In this document: piece after piece, positions 40,001 through 50,840 of the stretch
How positions within the stretch are numbered: the first letter of the stretch is position 1
Layout of the letters: every line of letters starts with the position of its first letter
Assembly: GCA_037576195.1 (NCBI GenBank)
Contig: CM075102.1
Coordinates: 45,442,745-45,506,744, forward strand
From: Phytoseiulus persimilis
Taxonomy: Eukaryota; Arthropoda; Arachnida; Mesostigmata; Phytoseiidae
DNA length: 64,000 nt
Direction of reading: 5' to 3'
Notes under the pieces: model-generated
Seen by the model: the letters and a program-made list of their open reading frames with translations, nothing else
What the model was told of the DNA's origin: nothing
Databases searched by the model: none
Translations under genes and position numbers: made by a program

Positions 40001-40570
40001 CCATCCTCCCTGCGTGTTTCCAAGCTCCTCTGCAGGCATCGTTCAACCTGGAGGATGCGCAAACAGCCTTGGTGCTCTCAGAAACAGCTTTCTGCTTACA
40101 AAGCATTCATCGAGTCAGAGTGAGTGTTGCTATCTCGTCTCGATTCGCACAAACCGTCTCTCGATTGTTCCTGCTTTGCATTATTGTCCCTCATAAGATA
40201 CACGTGTAATGAGCTGACTCCCTTAACGATTCCGTTCATTTCAGAACAATGAGCTCCTGGCGTTTCTGAGCAGTGAGCTGCTGCCGAAGTTGAATCTGGA
40301 CGTCCTCCAAATGCAGGAATATCGCAATCAGCTGCAGCAGGACATCAAGTTCTTCCGTCCATACCTGAAGGTGAGTTCGCGCGCTATATTCACAGAATCG
40401 ATGTTCTTTTTCGAATGTTGCCCTTCTCCCCCACCCCTCGGTCAGTCGATTCCACTGTGGACTCGATGATGATAATTCATTCGTCGTTACAGCGGTTCTT
40501 CGAGCATCTCCGCCAACGGAATGGCATCTACACCCTCTCCTCACGATTCGACCACACTGTCAATCTGTAG
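37001..40570 (+). CDS. XPOT: exportin-T (tRNA exportin)
   Basis: Six exons, 37001-37140, 37275-37692, 37776-38131, 38280-40119, 40245-40370 and 40493-40570, join in phase to 985 aa (human about 960). Exportin-T is an importin-beta-like HEAT-repeat karyopherin that carries mature tRNA out of the nucleus with Ran-GTP. Recognisable stretches include DLYLRILTAI, GTLIKDTMRDTCVPQLVDSW, MYVSWIDLNLI, DDQLYLYEATSILVI, LTSRTSKAFSNSQT, QKTCFVILRKMVETWG and FNLEDAQTALVLSETAF; these match the family in order. The fourth exon alone is 1.84 kb. The ATG is the first codon after a splice acceptor, so the 5' UTR is spliced at the start codon. It is divergent from GTF3C1 and converges on GRWD1. Confidence 0.96.
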
Positions 40571-41145
40571 TAGATGTAGATGTTTCAACTCGCCGGGCTC
40601 TGATTGCTGAGGTTGTGAGCGAAATCCAGGCATGAATTGTATATTATTGTTGACTTACGTCCAGTGAACGAAACATGAGGCGGGGAGGAAGTTCCTCGGC
40701 AGCGAACTGACTTGACTCGGACAACGGCGCCAGCGACTCTCAGCCTCCGAATCCGTAATCCTTGGGGGGTACGAGTGGGAGGAATCTGAGGCGGGAGTTC
40801 AATCCGAATGGTTTCGGAGACTGTCCAATGTTTGGGACAAGGAGTTTAGGATGTTTAATACAATGTTCGAATGCGGGTCCTGGTGTGTTATTCGCGCATC
40901 GTTTTAGGCAGAGATTAGAGTAATTTATAAAAGTCGTGTTGGGTGCCCTTTACACCGGATATCAGAAGTTGGAGAGGAAGTTGGGAGAGGAGAAACGAGA
41001 TCAAGCATCACGTCGGATGAGGTATGAACTTGCGCGCAGTTTACGGACGAGTTGGCTGTTGGAAGCGATCCCTGAATGGAATCTAGCGAGTGGTTGGCCC
41101 CTCGTTGTGGAAACGCGGGTATACAAGATGTTCTGTTTGTACACA

Positions 41146-41151
41146 AATAAA
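41146..41151 (+). terminator. candidate poly(A) signal of XPOT
   Basis: AATAAA on the plus strand lies about 575 nt after the XPOT stop and about 105 nt before the convergent GRWD1 poly(A) signal. Confidence 0.5.
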
Positions 41152-41257
41152 TTACTACTTCCTCCTAACAACGTTCGCTCGATGATTGGTGGTCAATACG
41201 TTGTCTCCTCGCCGATCAATCCATCGGTAAACCAAGACAAATATATCAGGATTGTAT

Positions 41258-41263
41258 TTTATT
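41258..41263 (-). terminator. poly(A) signal of GRWD1
   Basis: Minus-strand AATAAA starts 8 nt after the GRWD1 stop codon, giving one of the shortest 3' UTRs in the window. Confidence 0.65.
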
Positions 41264-41271
41264 CATGAATT

Positions 41272-43113
41272 TCAGACGCTTATCGTCCGAAAAACGTTGA
41301 AACCGCTTTGCGCTGTACTCAACAATAGACCGGGCATTTGGGGATGCCAATGGCATTCCTTGACCTCTTTCTGACCCTGTAACGAAGAGGACACGAAAAA
41401 GTTGGATTGATTATTCTTCTCAATCGAAGATAGCCGATCGTTCGAGAACTTCGAATGCCCGCTCACCTGATGGATGAACAAAAGTTGCGACGGTAATTCT
41501 TTCAGAGCGCCTTCTTCGGCTTCGATGTTGTCCCTCTCGACTCCCAGATCCCATAGCGTCACACAGTCGTCCTCGGAAGAAGCCTTGTCAAGAAGATCAG
41601 CATTAAAATTTCTCTCGCCGAATACATTGCCCACAAATTCCCCAACTTCTGTTCAAGCTCACCGTGAAGACGCTGCTGTCTGTCGGATGCCACTCTACGG
41701 AGGTGATCGGAGCCTCGTGATGAGTGAATGTGGTCACAGGTTTCCCCGTCTTGAATTGACGGAAGTCCCAGACTTTGATCGCTCCGTCGTCTCCGCCCGA
41801 AAGAAGGAAAGCTTGTTCGACTCGATTCCAGGAAATAACGTTAACATCGCTCGAGTGCGCGTTCTCTACTGTCAGCATACAGGCTTTCGATGGGTTCGCT
41901 CTAATGTCGAAAACGCGGATTGTTTTATCGACAGAGCAGCTAGTCAAAACGGTGGGCTCGTTCGGTGACCACTGGATATCCTCAACGCTTTTCGTGTGAC
42001 CAACCAGGGGTCTGTCATCGACTTTCCACTTTCCACCTTCGCTCGGTTTCCAAACGTGGATGTTCTTCGCACAGTCCCCAGTGGCTAGCAAACCCGGCGT
42101 CACGGGAGACCAATCGATCCCGAATCCTTCTGTCGAGTGGCCTGCGGGGCGAGAGCGCTCTCATTTAGAATATTCTGCGAGGTGACCAGACGATCAGGAC
42201 CTAGCAGTCCCAGGAGGCTCCCGCGGTTCCCTAGGAGGTAACAAGGTCCCAACTCACCAGTAAACTTGAAGAAGGGTTTGGGGGCCTTCTTTTGTTTCAC
42301 GAACTGTGATATCAACTCTGGTTTCTCAGACGCCTTCACGGCATCTGTTAAATCTGTCAGGTAGACGGATCCGTTGTCGGACCAGCTGGCGCATATTCTC
42401 CGATCGTTGAGATCTTGAACTCGCACCCGGTTCACAGCTCCTGGGTGAGGCACATGGACGACATTCAATCTCGGCTTTTTGCTAACGCCGGCGTCATCCT
42501 CGTCGAATTCGTCGTCTTCTTCATCCTCGCTGTTTTCCGCATCAGCATTAGGGGGAACCTTGTGCAGATTCCACATCTTGATACATAACAAGTTGTTCTG
42601 TCCGTGACTTTCTGCCTGTGTGCCTACAAATAGAACAGATTTGAACTTCACGGGACTCTCTCCGTATATTGAGAATGTGGACCCGAACATGATCCGAACG
42701 GTTTCCCGGGATAACTACTTACCGGCCACAAGGTAGGTCGTCAAAGGATAAACATCGGCTCGATTTTCCCCCAGGTGGTCTTTGAGTACGGAGAAAGACA
42801 AGCAGGGAGCGGCAGTTGTCGCATGGTGGTACAATTGATAGGCCGACTTATCCATCACGAGCTCTTCATCTTCTCCGAGCGCTGTTTTCCCGGGGATGAA
42901 AACCTCTTTTTCTGTTGGCTCTGCGTTCCCTTCATCGTCAGATTCTCCTCCATTCTCGTTCTCCATCGGTGCTTCTCCGTCGTCCTCGTCTCCCTGCTCC
43001 TCATCCTCTTCTTCCTCTTGCATTTGATCATCGTCCATCGTTTCATCCTCCTCGGAAGTGCACGAGGACAGCTCGTCGTCGACTTCCTGTTCCTTCTTCG
43101 GAATGAGCGTCAT
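41272..43113 (-). CDS. GRWD1: glutamate-rich WD repeat-containing protein 1
   Basis: Five exons, 43113-42723, 42623-42258, 42141-41663, 41583-41467 and 41376-41272, give 485 aa (human about 446). The family (yeast Rrb1) is a chaperone for ribosomal protein L3 and acts in 60S assembly and chromatin. An acidic Glu/Asp-rich N-terminus of about 90 residues is followed by [19 protein letters not shown], which is diagnostic, then a second acidic stretch. WD40 repeats include [50 protein letters not shown] and the C-terminal [18 protein letters not shown], ending FRTISV. The ATG at 43113 is the first in frame. Phases 1, 1, 0, 0 agree. It diverges from an uncertain plus-strand ORF starting 93 nt away. 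Confidence 0.96.
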
Positions 43114-43205
43114 TCTGTTTCTTTGCGGTTCTGGAAGCAGAGTGATTGTATCCCGTGATCTATCCGCGTACGAGTTGAACCTATTCTCTCTTACAAGTCG
43201 AGGCA

Positions 43206-43722
43206 ATGGTTGAAGAATCCTCCACCCGAGGGCCCGATGAGCGGATCGACTTTACCGGATCAGAAGATACCCGATGGAATCACAGCAAGCGTCACCAGTT
43301 TACTGCCACTCTGACCCACAAGTATGCGCTCGTGAACGACGAGTTCGCCACGATCGACAAATTATGTTCTCGGGCCTCTCATGGCGTAGTGTCTCAAAGC
43401 GACTACGGAAAGCATACGAACCTCTCGCCCAGCGTTACTGAAGATGCCAAGGGTTCGACGCGGCACGCGCCCAAGAACAGGAGGAACCTATGCAGAGAAC
43501 TATCGACGTTCCAAAGCACGTGTGATTCTCTGTGAGCTAGATGCAGCAGGCTACCATAACAAGCTCGGTGCCGCCGCTGCCTTCCCTGCTGCTTCGTCGC
43601 TGCAAAATCTTCATTCGTCCCCCTACGATATCGCTGAATCGATGATCCGGAAGTACATGAACCTCCAGGTAGACCCCACGACGCAAAGGGCGCGGGAAGC
43701 ACATTCGAAGGATCTGCACTGA
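43206..43722 (+). CDS. uncertain protein, head to head with GRWD1
   Basis: Two overlapping frames look coding. The first runs from the ATG at 43206 (MVEESSTRGPDERIDFTG onward, about 80 residues, including VVSQSDYGKHTNL). The second continues as GGTYAENYRRSKARVILCEL to a stop at 43722, ending REAHSKDLH. They could be joined in phase 1 by a 28-nt intron (GTTCGA to AACAG, 43450-43477), by an unrecognised splice, or the assembly has an indel. I do not recognise the family. The SxSDYGK patch weakly recalls small ciliary microtubule proteins, but this is not an identification. Confidence 0.4.
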
Positions 43723-44875
43723 ATTCAGTACAAGACCCCTTGCTTCTGTTTAGCTCTATCATACCCTTTCCTCTCCTAGCACATGGCGTTTGTTACGCTG
43801 TCAAACCACAATAGAATCAGCTCGTGCATCAGCCGTGGGCTGCCACTCCTCCCATTTCCTAACGGCTGGTCCTTCATGCTCTCGGACCAGATCCGAGGAA
43901 TCTCAAGGGACTCAAGCCAACGTCAAAGTGCAGATTAGGCCTTTCCATCTCGGAAGCTGGGATAAGCCATTAAATCTCGAGACGGTTATGGACTCATGGG
44001 GAATCTCGTTACGTTTCTCGATCGGTCACTCGAGAAAACGATAACATTTTGGTAGCTCTGGGAGAGTTTCGTTCAATTTGTGGGTAGAATGAAGCACAGC
44101 GAGTTGATTCACACGGCCATGCTTGCTCCGAACCATTCCTGGTTCCGTTAACCGGAACCTCCATTTTCAGAGCTTCGGTGAACGAAACGTCACAAAACGA
44201 AACATTGGAAAACACTATGCGAAGAAATCGACTTTGCTTCATGATTTATATCCCGGTTTGCTCGTGTGCGAAAGAACTCCAAGAGCGCAGTTTCTCCATT
44301 TGACGCCCAGGTCGGTTCTGGATTCTGGAATTGGACCGATTCCTCTGGAGAGCAGAGCCTGGAAATACCGTCGCACTCCCGGAAAGCGGTCGGGTACGGC
44401 GATGACCGGTCTTATCGCGTCCCTGTTCATGAAGTATCCTGATAGGTTTCCCGCACGGCGACGTGTGGTTGTGTGGAGAGTCATCCATTGATTATGTGAA
44501 TTGAGCTCTCGAAGCGCGTTGAAATTTCCCGAAGCATAGGAGAGGGCAAAACTCTCTCCGAAGGGTATTCGACGAGCACTCGGGGAGACTCCGCGGGCTC
44601 GAGGCTCCGATTGCAGAGAAGTTGCAGATTTCCTCACAAATCTCACGGTGCTCCGTCGATGAGATGTCTCAGCTGGAGTTTCGATCTCCCTGATCGGTGA
44701 AGCGCTGAGAGGGCGCTGTCATCCGTGTGCTCGCTCTTCACGCGGCTGCTCAACTTTTGTTTACAGGCCGGGCGTTCCATCTCTCGTGCAAGGCACGAAC
44801 TTGTTAAACCGATTAAAGTTCGAATGAAACTGTGAGTAGGGTTTGAGTCACTGGAATCTCGCAATTCCTTCTCTC
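43723..44875. other. intergenic region upstream of DCAF17
   Basis: I see nothing supportable in this 1.15 kb beyond a possible short leader ending in a donor-like GTGAGT at 44832-44837. Open frames at 44123-44491 and 44239-44646 have no family resemblance and overlap on opposite strands. Confidence 0.4.
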
Positions 44876-47454
44876 ATGATGAATGAATGGGAACGTCTCT
44901 TGTATCTTGGAAAGATTCTCTCGAACATTGTATCATCATTCTGGAGACAATGCAAAAAAATCCCAGGTTATCGATTCGTCGTACTACAGCGCGAACTGCC
45001 GAGAATCAATACCGTCACGTCGCAAGTGAATCGTGCTGAAGAATCGAACATGGACGGCACTGATCGGCGAATATCTATGAGAGAGGAATATTATCGATAT
45101 TGTCTGTGAATCCAACATTGGCTCCAGTTTAGCTTCAGGTATCACGAGAACAATCCTTGGAGGCGATGAAACCCCGTATTCCGGGAAATGTTCTCGCATC
45201 GATCGAAGCTCGACGCTATGGCGTCTACAGCCGTTCCATGAAATCCACTTATCGATACAACAACAGGATCATGAAGAATCTCGTAGCGTCCCCCGATCGT
45301 TTGTTCAAGAGAGTGATGAAAGTCAGGAGTTCTAGAAGTATCGCTTTCGAATGGTGGGTAGGGTGGATAACGGAGACGGAAATTCCTAACCCGAATCCCC
45401 TGCAGTCGTTGTGTTTCTAGCGTAATTTCCTGAAACCATTCCATCTCCAAGCCCCAGCAAACTGTACGCGGAAAACAACCGAGATTGCTACGAGCTTCGT
45501 GGTCCGAGGGGCGAACCGGTTCTCCTGTACTCGATCGATGCCCATTCCCACCCCGGTAAATGGAGATATGACGCACACGTGAGCATCACGAGATCTGGAT
45601 TGGTAAGTTCGATCGTCTTCTCGGTGGTCTATTCGAGGAGTCCCGAGCGGAATGGTTATACTCACCGCTCGCTCGTCCCTCTTCTTGACGCGTTCCCCCT
45701 GTTCCAGACGAACCCCAATCCTCCAAGATGCGATTTACGTTTGCTCCTGACGTCGAAGTCATTTCTAGAGGTTCGAGAGGAAAACACTGGCAGAATGATT
45801 GACTTCATCAATCTCAACTCGACAGATTCTCCAGGAGTAAGGTTTCGTGATCAACTTCCCGTGGGAAACTTTGCCCAAGCCATCCGCAGAAACGAAGATC
45901 TAGAGATTCAGCTTGGAAATTCCAGGTGAAGTTCAAAGCGCTGAACCAAGACGAGAATCTGGACCAGGTGATTGCGACTTCTACGAAGCTCAAAGACCCG
46001 AGTAATATACTTCGCTATTTCATCATACTCGAGGTTTGTCCGATTGTGAGGAAAGCCCTCAGAGTCCCGATTCGGAAAGATGTTTTCGGACAGGACATCA
46101 TGGATGTGGGTTTGTCCGACGGAATCCTCAAAGTAGTGCATAGGAAGGAGGTGGTCAAGTTATATGACTTCGATCTGCTCCGTCGAGCTAACCGGGTAGT
46201 TGACGGGGCCAATGACAAGGTGCTTCTCATCGAACGTGAGTTGGGCTTGTTTTCGCATCGTGTCTTGGTTGAAACGGAATTTTACAGAAACATCCCAAGT
46301 CAGAGTAAATGCCGAACCTTATCTGGATTTTCTCCCCAGATGTCGGCGAACCACTCTACGTTGTGAACGGTAGCAACGAGATGCTTGAATTAGGCGGATG
46401 CCCGTTTCACTACATCGCGTGTTCTCAGCGTCGACATGAGTACTCGGTTCGCACGATTGACCATAGGAAACTCGCCACCTTCCCCATGAACGAAAACGAT
46501 ACGGTAGCTTTCCATCAAGACGACTCTGGAATGATAACCCACTCTCAGAAAGGAGGTGTCTCGTGAGTTTTACACGTTCCGGAATATCCATCAGACTGAA
46601 GAAACAACATCATGGGATGTTGGTTTCACACACGCATCTATACATGTTACAGTTTTTACAAGCTGATCTACGACGAAAACACTCAAACGGAACTTCTCAA
46701 GAAAGTGAAAGATATCACGATTGTGAACTCGAACCGAAAAGACGAGCAAGAGAAGACTCGGCTCCATGGTTACGCTATGCCAGAGAGAAGATCGCCGAGG
46801 TAAGGGTTCGAACTGTGCCCATCGGCTGTAACCTCCGATGCAATACGGACGGAAATCGAGATCTGTCAGTCAGCAGTCCTCTAACCGATCGGGCGCCTCC
46901 CCAACTGCATGAAATATGATGTTGGGAGGCAAACGAGCTTCATAGAGTCTGTTGAATCTCTTGTAGGATGATTGGACAGGCTCGGCGATCTTTCGCCGAA
47001 GAAGAAGAGCAAGTCCTATTTTGTGACGATTTTGAAAACGAACTGCACTTGAATCTTCTGATGGGAACCGATGCAGACGATCCGCACAAACGAGGCGTAA
47101 TCCAACTCTTCGATAATGAGACGGGAACGCATATAAAAACCATGAAGTTCTCGAGGCAACTTTCGGACGTGAGTTCCTACTGAGTTCATTTTCTCTCCTG
47201 GTCCGAAAGCTTGAGGTGATGCAAAATTGTCGAACTTGTCCCCGTTCCAGCGCACGGAATATCTCGCCATACTCGACCTGGATGTCTTGATGGTTTTTGC
47301 GGCCAAAGACGGTGGCACTTCCGGCGAGGCCCGAGTGTATCGCTTGCTACATCGTGAAGCCTGGGGTGATGAGTGTCCAAGTGAGCTCTATGATCTACCT
47401 GGCACTGCGGTCCGCCGACGCTCAGATATCGATCTCGATTTCGTTCTGCGATGA
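44876..47454 (+). CDS. DCAF17: DDB1- and CUL4-associated factor 17
   Basis: Nine exons, 44876-45025, 45139-45353, 45458-45578, 45708-45836, 45926-46235, 46340-46562, 46653-46799, 46967-47168 and 47251-47454, join in consistent phase to 566 aa (human about 520). DCAF17 (C2orf37) is a nuclear substrate receptor of the CUL4-DDB1 ubiquitin ligase. Matches in order: RLLLTSKSFLEVREENTGR; then FGQDIMDVGLSDGILKVVHR and VVKLYDFDLL, aligning with the family core; NEMLELGGCPFHYIAC; and the C-terminal ENELHLNLLMGTDAD and RTEYLAILDLDVLMVF. The first two exons are the least certain, since the N-terminus is poorly conserved. Introns are 82-167 nt. It converges on UQCRH. Confidence 0.88.
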
Positions 47455-47883
47455 TCAGAAGGAGCTGGATCCTCTCAACCAGTTGTCGAATCTCGCCCTG
47501 CTGCTGAACGCACGATGGCTCATTTGTCAGGAATCACTTCGATGCCCGTCGATCATCCCTGGTGACATCAGGCTTCCTCACGGAACAATTTTCGACCGTC
47601 CCGTTCGTGATGTTCGAACTTCAACCAGATTTTGGAGAATCGACAACCTAATCTAGTCAATGTTCACGGATTTCATCAACTTCATGCTTGCTGAACAACG
47701 CCTCGACTCGAAAAACACCCCCAACGACCGAAACGTTCCTGCATTGTCAGAACGGAGGCGCTCGCCCCGTTATATCCCGCCCCCAATCGGCATTGGCCAT
47801 GCATATACCCATGTAATATAACCGTGAGCGATCTCCTGCCCTCTGTATATGTGGATATACGTTGTCTATGGTATCGGTGGTAC

Positions 47884-47889
47884 AATAAA
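47884..47889 (+). terminator. poly(A) signal of DCAF17
   Basis: AATAAA on the plus strand lies 430 nt after the DCAF17 stop. Cleavage 10-30 nt downstream would fall on, or next to, the opposing UQCRH signal. Confidence 0.6.
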
Positions 47890-47914
47890 CGATGTACTCT
47901 ATTCAACGAGAGGA

Positions 47915-47920
47915 TTTATT
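47915..47920 (-). terminator. poly(A) signal of UQCRH
   Basis: Minus-strand AATAAA lies 53 nt after the UQCRH stop codon, 25 nt from the opposing DCAF17 signal. Confidence 0.7.
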
Positions 47921-47973
47921 TTCCGCGTTAATTTGAAGACAGCGACAGGAGCTACAGACGCACATTGTTGGGA

Positions 47974-48516
47974 TTACTTGAGATGTTTGAAGAGTTCAGG
48001 TGCTACGCAATGATCCACACAGTTGACGAAATCGATGAGCTCTTCGGTGCACTCCTCTGTCGTCTGGAAGCACGAGCAAACAACACTTTCAAATAATCGT
48101 GGTTCTTCATTGAACTTTTCCATTCGGAACACCGACCTCAGCTAGCTTCCTATAGACATGGTGGTCGAGCTCCTAGAGAATCGCCCTGCTTCCGGGAGCG
48201 TAATGGAAGTTGTCATTCAAAGTGAAGGCGTAAGACCGACTCTCAGGCAGCGTACAATGGTCGACTGCTCCAACATGACGAGCTCAACTATTGTACTTTT
48301 CATCGACAATTCGCCACAGGATATTTCGACGACTATGATTCAAGAGTCGTTCCGCCTTACCTTCTTTCGCGAACGAACTCGGGCTTCGCATGTCTCCCAC
48401 TCCTGCTTGAAGGACGCGCATTTCGGCTCCTTGCCACATTTCTCCTTCAAAGTGGTCTGCGGATCGACTAACTCCACTTCTTCAGCTTCCTGACATTTCA
48501 CTGTCGGCAAAGACAT
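47974..48516 (-). CDS. UQCRH: cytochrome bc1 complex hinge protein (subunit 6)
   Basis: Two exons, 48516-48361 and 48063-47974, joined in phase 0, give 81 aa (human precursor 91). The product is the acidic hinge subunit of mitochondrial complex III, which helps cytochrome c1 meet cytochrome c. The diagnostic ELVDPQTTLKEKC leads into a twin CX9C arrangement: C-A-S-F-K-Q-E-W-E-T-C, then CTEELIDFVNC followed by V-D-H-C. It ends PELFKHLK. The acidic leader is shorter than in vertebrates. The start MSLPTVKCQE is the ATG nearest the conserved block. The intron is 297 nt. Twin CX9C proteins are typically imported and oxidised in the intermembrane space. Confidence 0.94.
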
Positions 48517-49276
48517 CTCGTTGGCCTTAAGTCTCTTCGATTTCAAAGGACAGAGAAGGGCAATGTCGTCCGTGTGCTGTTCCAGCGAATGTTGTCGTCC
48601 CGAAGATCTGTTAGTGCTGTCTGTTCCCCGCGAAAGTTTGAAATATCTTTGGGTCTGTGAGCCCAGCCCATTGCTGCGGAAATGGGATCCGTCAGTTCTC
48701 ACGGATGCTTCCGAGAGGTGTGCCCGAGCTTGCCCCGGAATTCGCTCTCGGTGGTGCGGCTTGTCCAAAGTCAGCTGCGTTTCACTCACACGGGAAGGGA
48801 AGTGGTGGACAAGCCCCCTCCCAATGTTAAGCTATAGGCGGAATTCTCTATTTTCAGACCGTCTCATCTCAACGGAGGACAGATGGAAGACGACGACCGC
48901 GTACTTTTGGGGAGCTCGTCTCTTTGCTTCCGAACGTAAAGTGACTACTTAGCCCGATCGCCGGAAAAACATGCTCAATCGAGTCAAGTTAAGCTCCGAG
49001 AAGACCTGGGAAGCACTTTCAGTCGAGTCACCACCTGTCAATCTTTATGTCATATTTTTCGATCTTTTCTGAGTCGACAGAGACAACACACCCGAATCGA
49101 AAGCATGATTCACCTTGACCCATGTCACGTTAGGTAAGAAAGATTCAGAATCAGTCCACCTTGACTTCAATCTCCACCTTCATAGCAATGAAACGATTGG
49201 ATTCGATGTCGTAGATGCCTGAGAGATCTGATCGTCCCGGATATGTGGAATTTAACAAACTCTCCAAACTTGGGGA
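48517..49276. other. intergenic region upstream of UQCRH
   Basis: This region holds the presumed UQCRH promoter and 5' UTR. No further gene is seen. The 45-bp tandem array begins at its right edge. Confidence 0.4.
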
Positions 49277-50255
49277 GTAATGGTCAGATTGGTCTTGGAA
49301 TCACCCCTCCAGAGTTGGAAAGTAATGGTCAGATTGGTCCCGGAACCACCTCTCCAGGGTTGGAAAGTAATGGTCAGATTGGTCCCGGAATCACCCCTCC
49401 AGATTTGGAAAGTAATGGTCAGATTGGTCCCGGAACCTACCCTCCAGAGTTGGAAAGTAATGGTCAGATTGGTCCCGGAATCAGCCCCCAGAATTGGGAA
49501 TTAATGGTCAGATTGGTCTCGGAATCACCCCTACAGGGTTGGAAAGTAATGGTCAGATTGGTCTCGGAATCACCCCTACAGAGTTGGAAAATAATGGTCA
49601 GATTGGTCCCGGAATCACCCCTCCAGAGTTGGAAAGTAATGGTCAGATTGGTCCCGGAATCACCCCTCCAGAGTTGGGGAGTGATGGTCAGATTGGTCCC
49701 GGAATCACCCCTCCAGATTTGGAAAGTAATGGTCAGATTGGTCCCGGAACCTACCCTCCAGAGTTGGAAAGTAATGGTCAGATTGGTCCCGGAATCAGCC
49801 CCCCAGAATTGGGAATTGATGGTCAGATTGGTCTCGGAATCACCCCTACAGAGTTGGAAAGTAATGGTCAGATTGGTCCCGGAATCACCCCTCCAGAGTT
49901 GGAAAGTAATGGTCAGATTGGTCCCGGAATCAGCCCCCCAGAATTGGGAATTGATGGTCAGATTGGTCTCGGAATCACCCCTACAGAGTTGGAAAGTAAT
50001 GGTCAGATTGGTCCCGGAACCTACCCTCCAGAGTTGGAAAGTAATGGTCAGATTGGTCCCGGAATCAGCCCCCCAGAATTGGGAATTGATGGTCAGATTG
50101 GTCTCGGGATCACCCCTACAGAGTTGGAAAATAATGGTCAGATTGGTCCCGGAATCACCCCTCCAGAGTTGGAAAGTAATGGTCAGATTGGTCCCGGAAT
50201 CACCCCTCCAGAGTTGGGAAGTAATGGTCAGGTTGATCTCGGAATCACCCGTCCA
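49277..50255. repeat. 45-bp minisatellite, about 22 units
   Basis: Tandem units begin GTAATGGTCAGATTGGT and continue through CGGAATCACCCCTCCAGAGTTG, with a 45-nt period (15 codons). Variants include GGAACC-TACC, AATCAGCCCCCC-AGAATTGGGAATT and ACCCCTACA types. Between about 49780 and 50120 variants recur as sets of three (135 bp). One unit near 49480-49500 has five instead of six C and is 44 nt, shifting the frame. Because no unit contains a stop in most frames, long open frames arise on both strands. The minus reading repeats NLTITFQLWRGDSGT and carries an N-glycosylation-like NLT per unit. I treat these as repeat-derived frames. Confidence 0.95.
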
Positions 50256-50284
50256 ACCGCGCACAGCGCGAAGGCGGGCTCGTC

Positions 50285-50840
50285 GCCTATATCTTTCTAG
50301 GTATTTGCTGTATTTGCTTTCTATGCCTTCTTTCCATTCTTTGTCAGTACGTGCTTTGTTTTGTTCTTCCACCTCTCCGGAGAAAGTTTTCCAGATTCGA
50401 CCACCTCCTGCCGAGCTCGGAGCCTCTATAATGTCACATTCGTACATTTTCCTGAGGTATGGCATTCTCTAGTATGCTAAGCTAAATAGGTTACATGTTT
50501 CCATCGCTTCTGAGACTAGCTTTGGGCATCTATGTCTGGACGTTTGTCCGGTTCTGGCAAAGTATAGTGTTTCACTCTTAGCTTCTCTGCTCTCGTATGA
50601 GACCCACCCCAGTTCTCCTTCGCTATATTGAAGGATGGCTGTCCTGGTGCCCATTTGCCTGCCTCAGGCTGTGATGTTTCCATTTTTGCCTGATTCTACT
50701 GGTTTCTTTTCTAGTTTCGATATGTATAACATGAAGAGCGTAGGTGACAGAGCGCATCCTAGTCTTAAGCCTTGGTTGAGCCTGCTATATCATGTCCGGT
50801 CCTGCGACTGTCTCAGTTGTCTCAGGCAGTCTGTTCCTTG
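50285..50840 (-). mobile_element. decayed non-LTR (LINE-like) reverse transcriptase fragment
   Basis: Minus strand, roughly 50790-50700, translates as LNQGLRLGCALSPTLFMLYI followed by SKLEKK. This is the RT block that normally reads QGLRQGxxLSPxLFxLYI in LINE polymerases. A stop follows about 15 residues later, and open segments in other frames continue to about 50285 (for example KTFSGEVEEQNKARTDKEWK). I find no YADD catalytic box, so the copy is truncated and broken. Its 3' side (in element orientation) abuts the 45-bp array. Confidence 0.55.

Noticed and set aside
49277-50255. CRISPR-like array
   Set aside because: Units are contiguous 45-bp copies with no unique spacers, and the host is a eukaryote.
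49243-50472. 409-codon plus-strand frame across the minisatellite
   Set aside because: It switches register at a 1-nt shorter unit, begins with a few non-repeat codons and has no signal peptide or promoter. Other frames are equally open, so I treat it as a repeat artefact.
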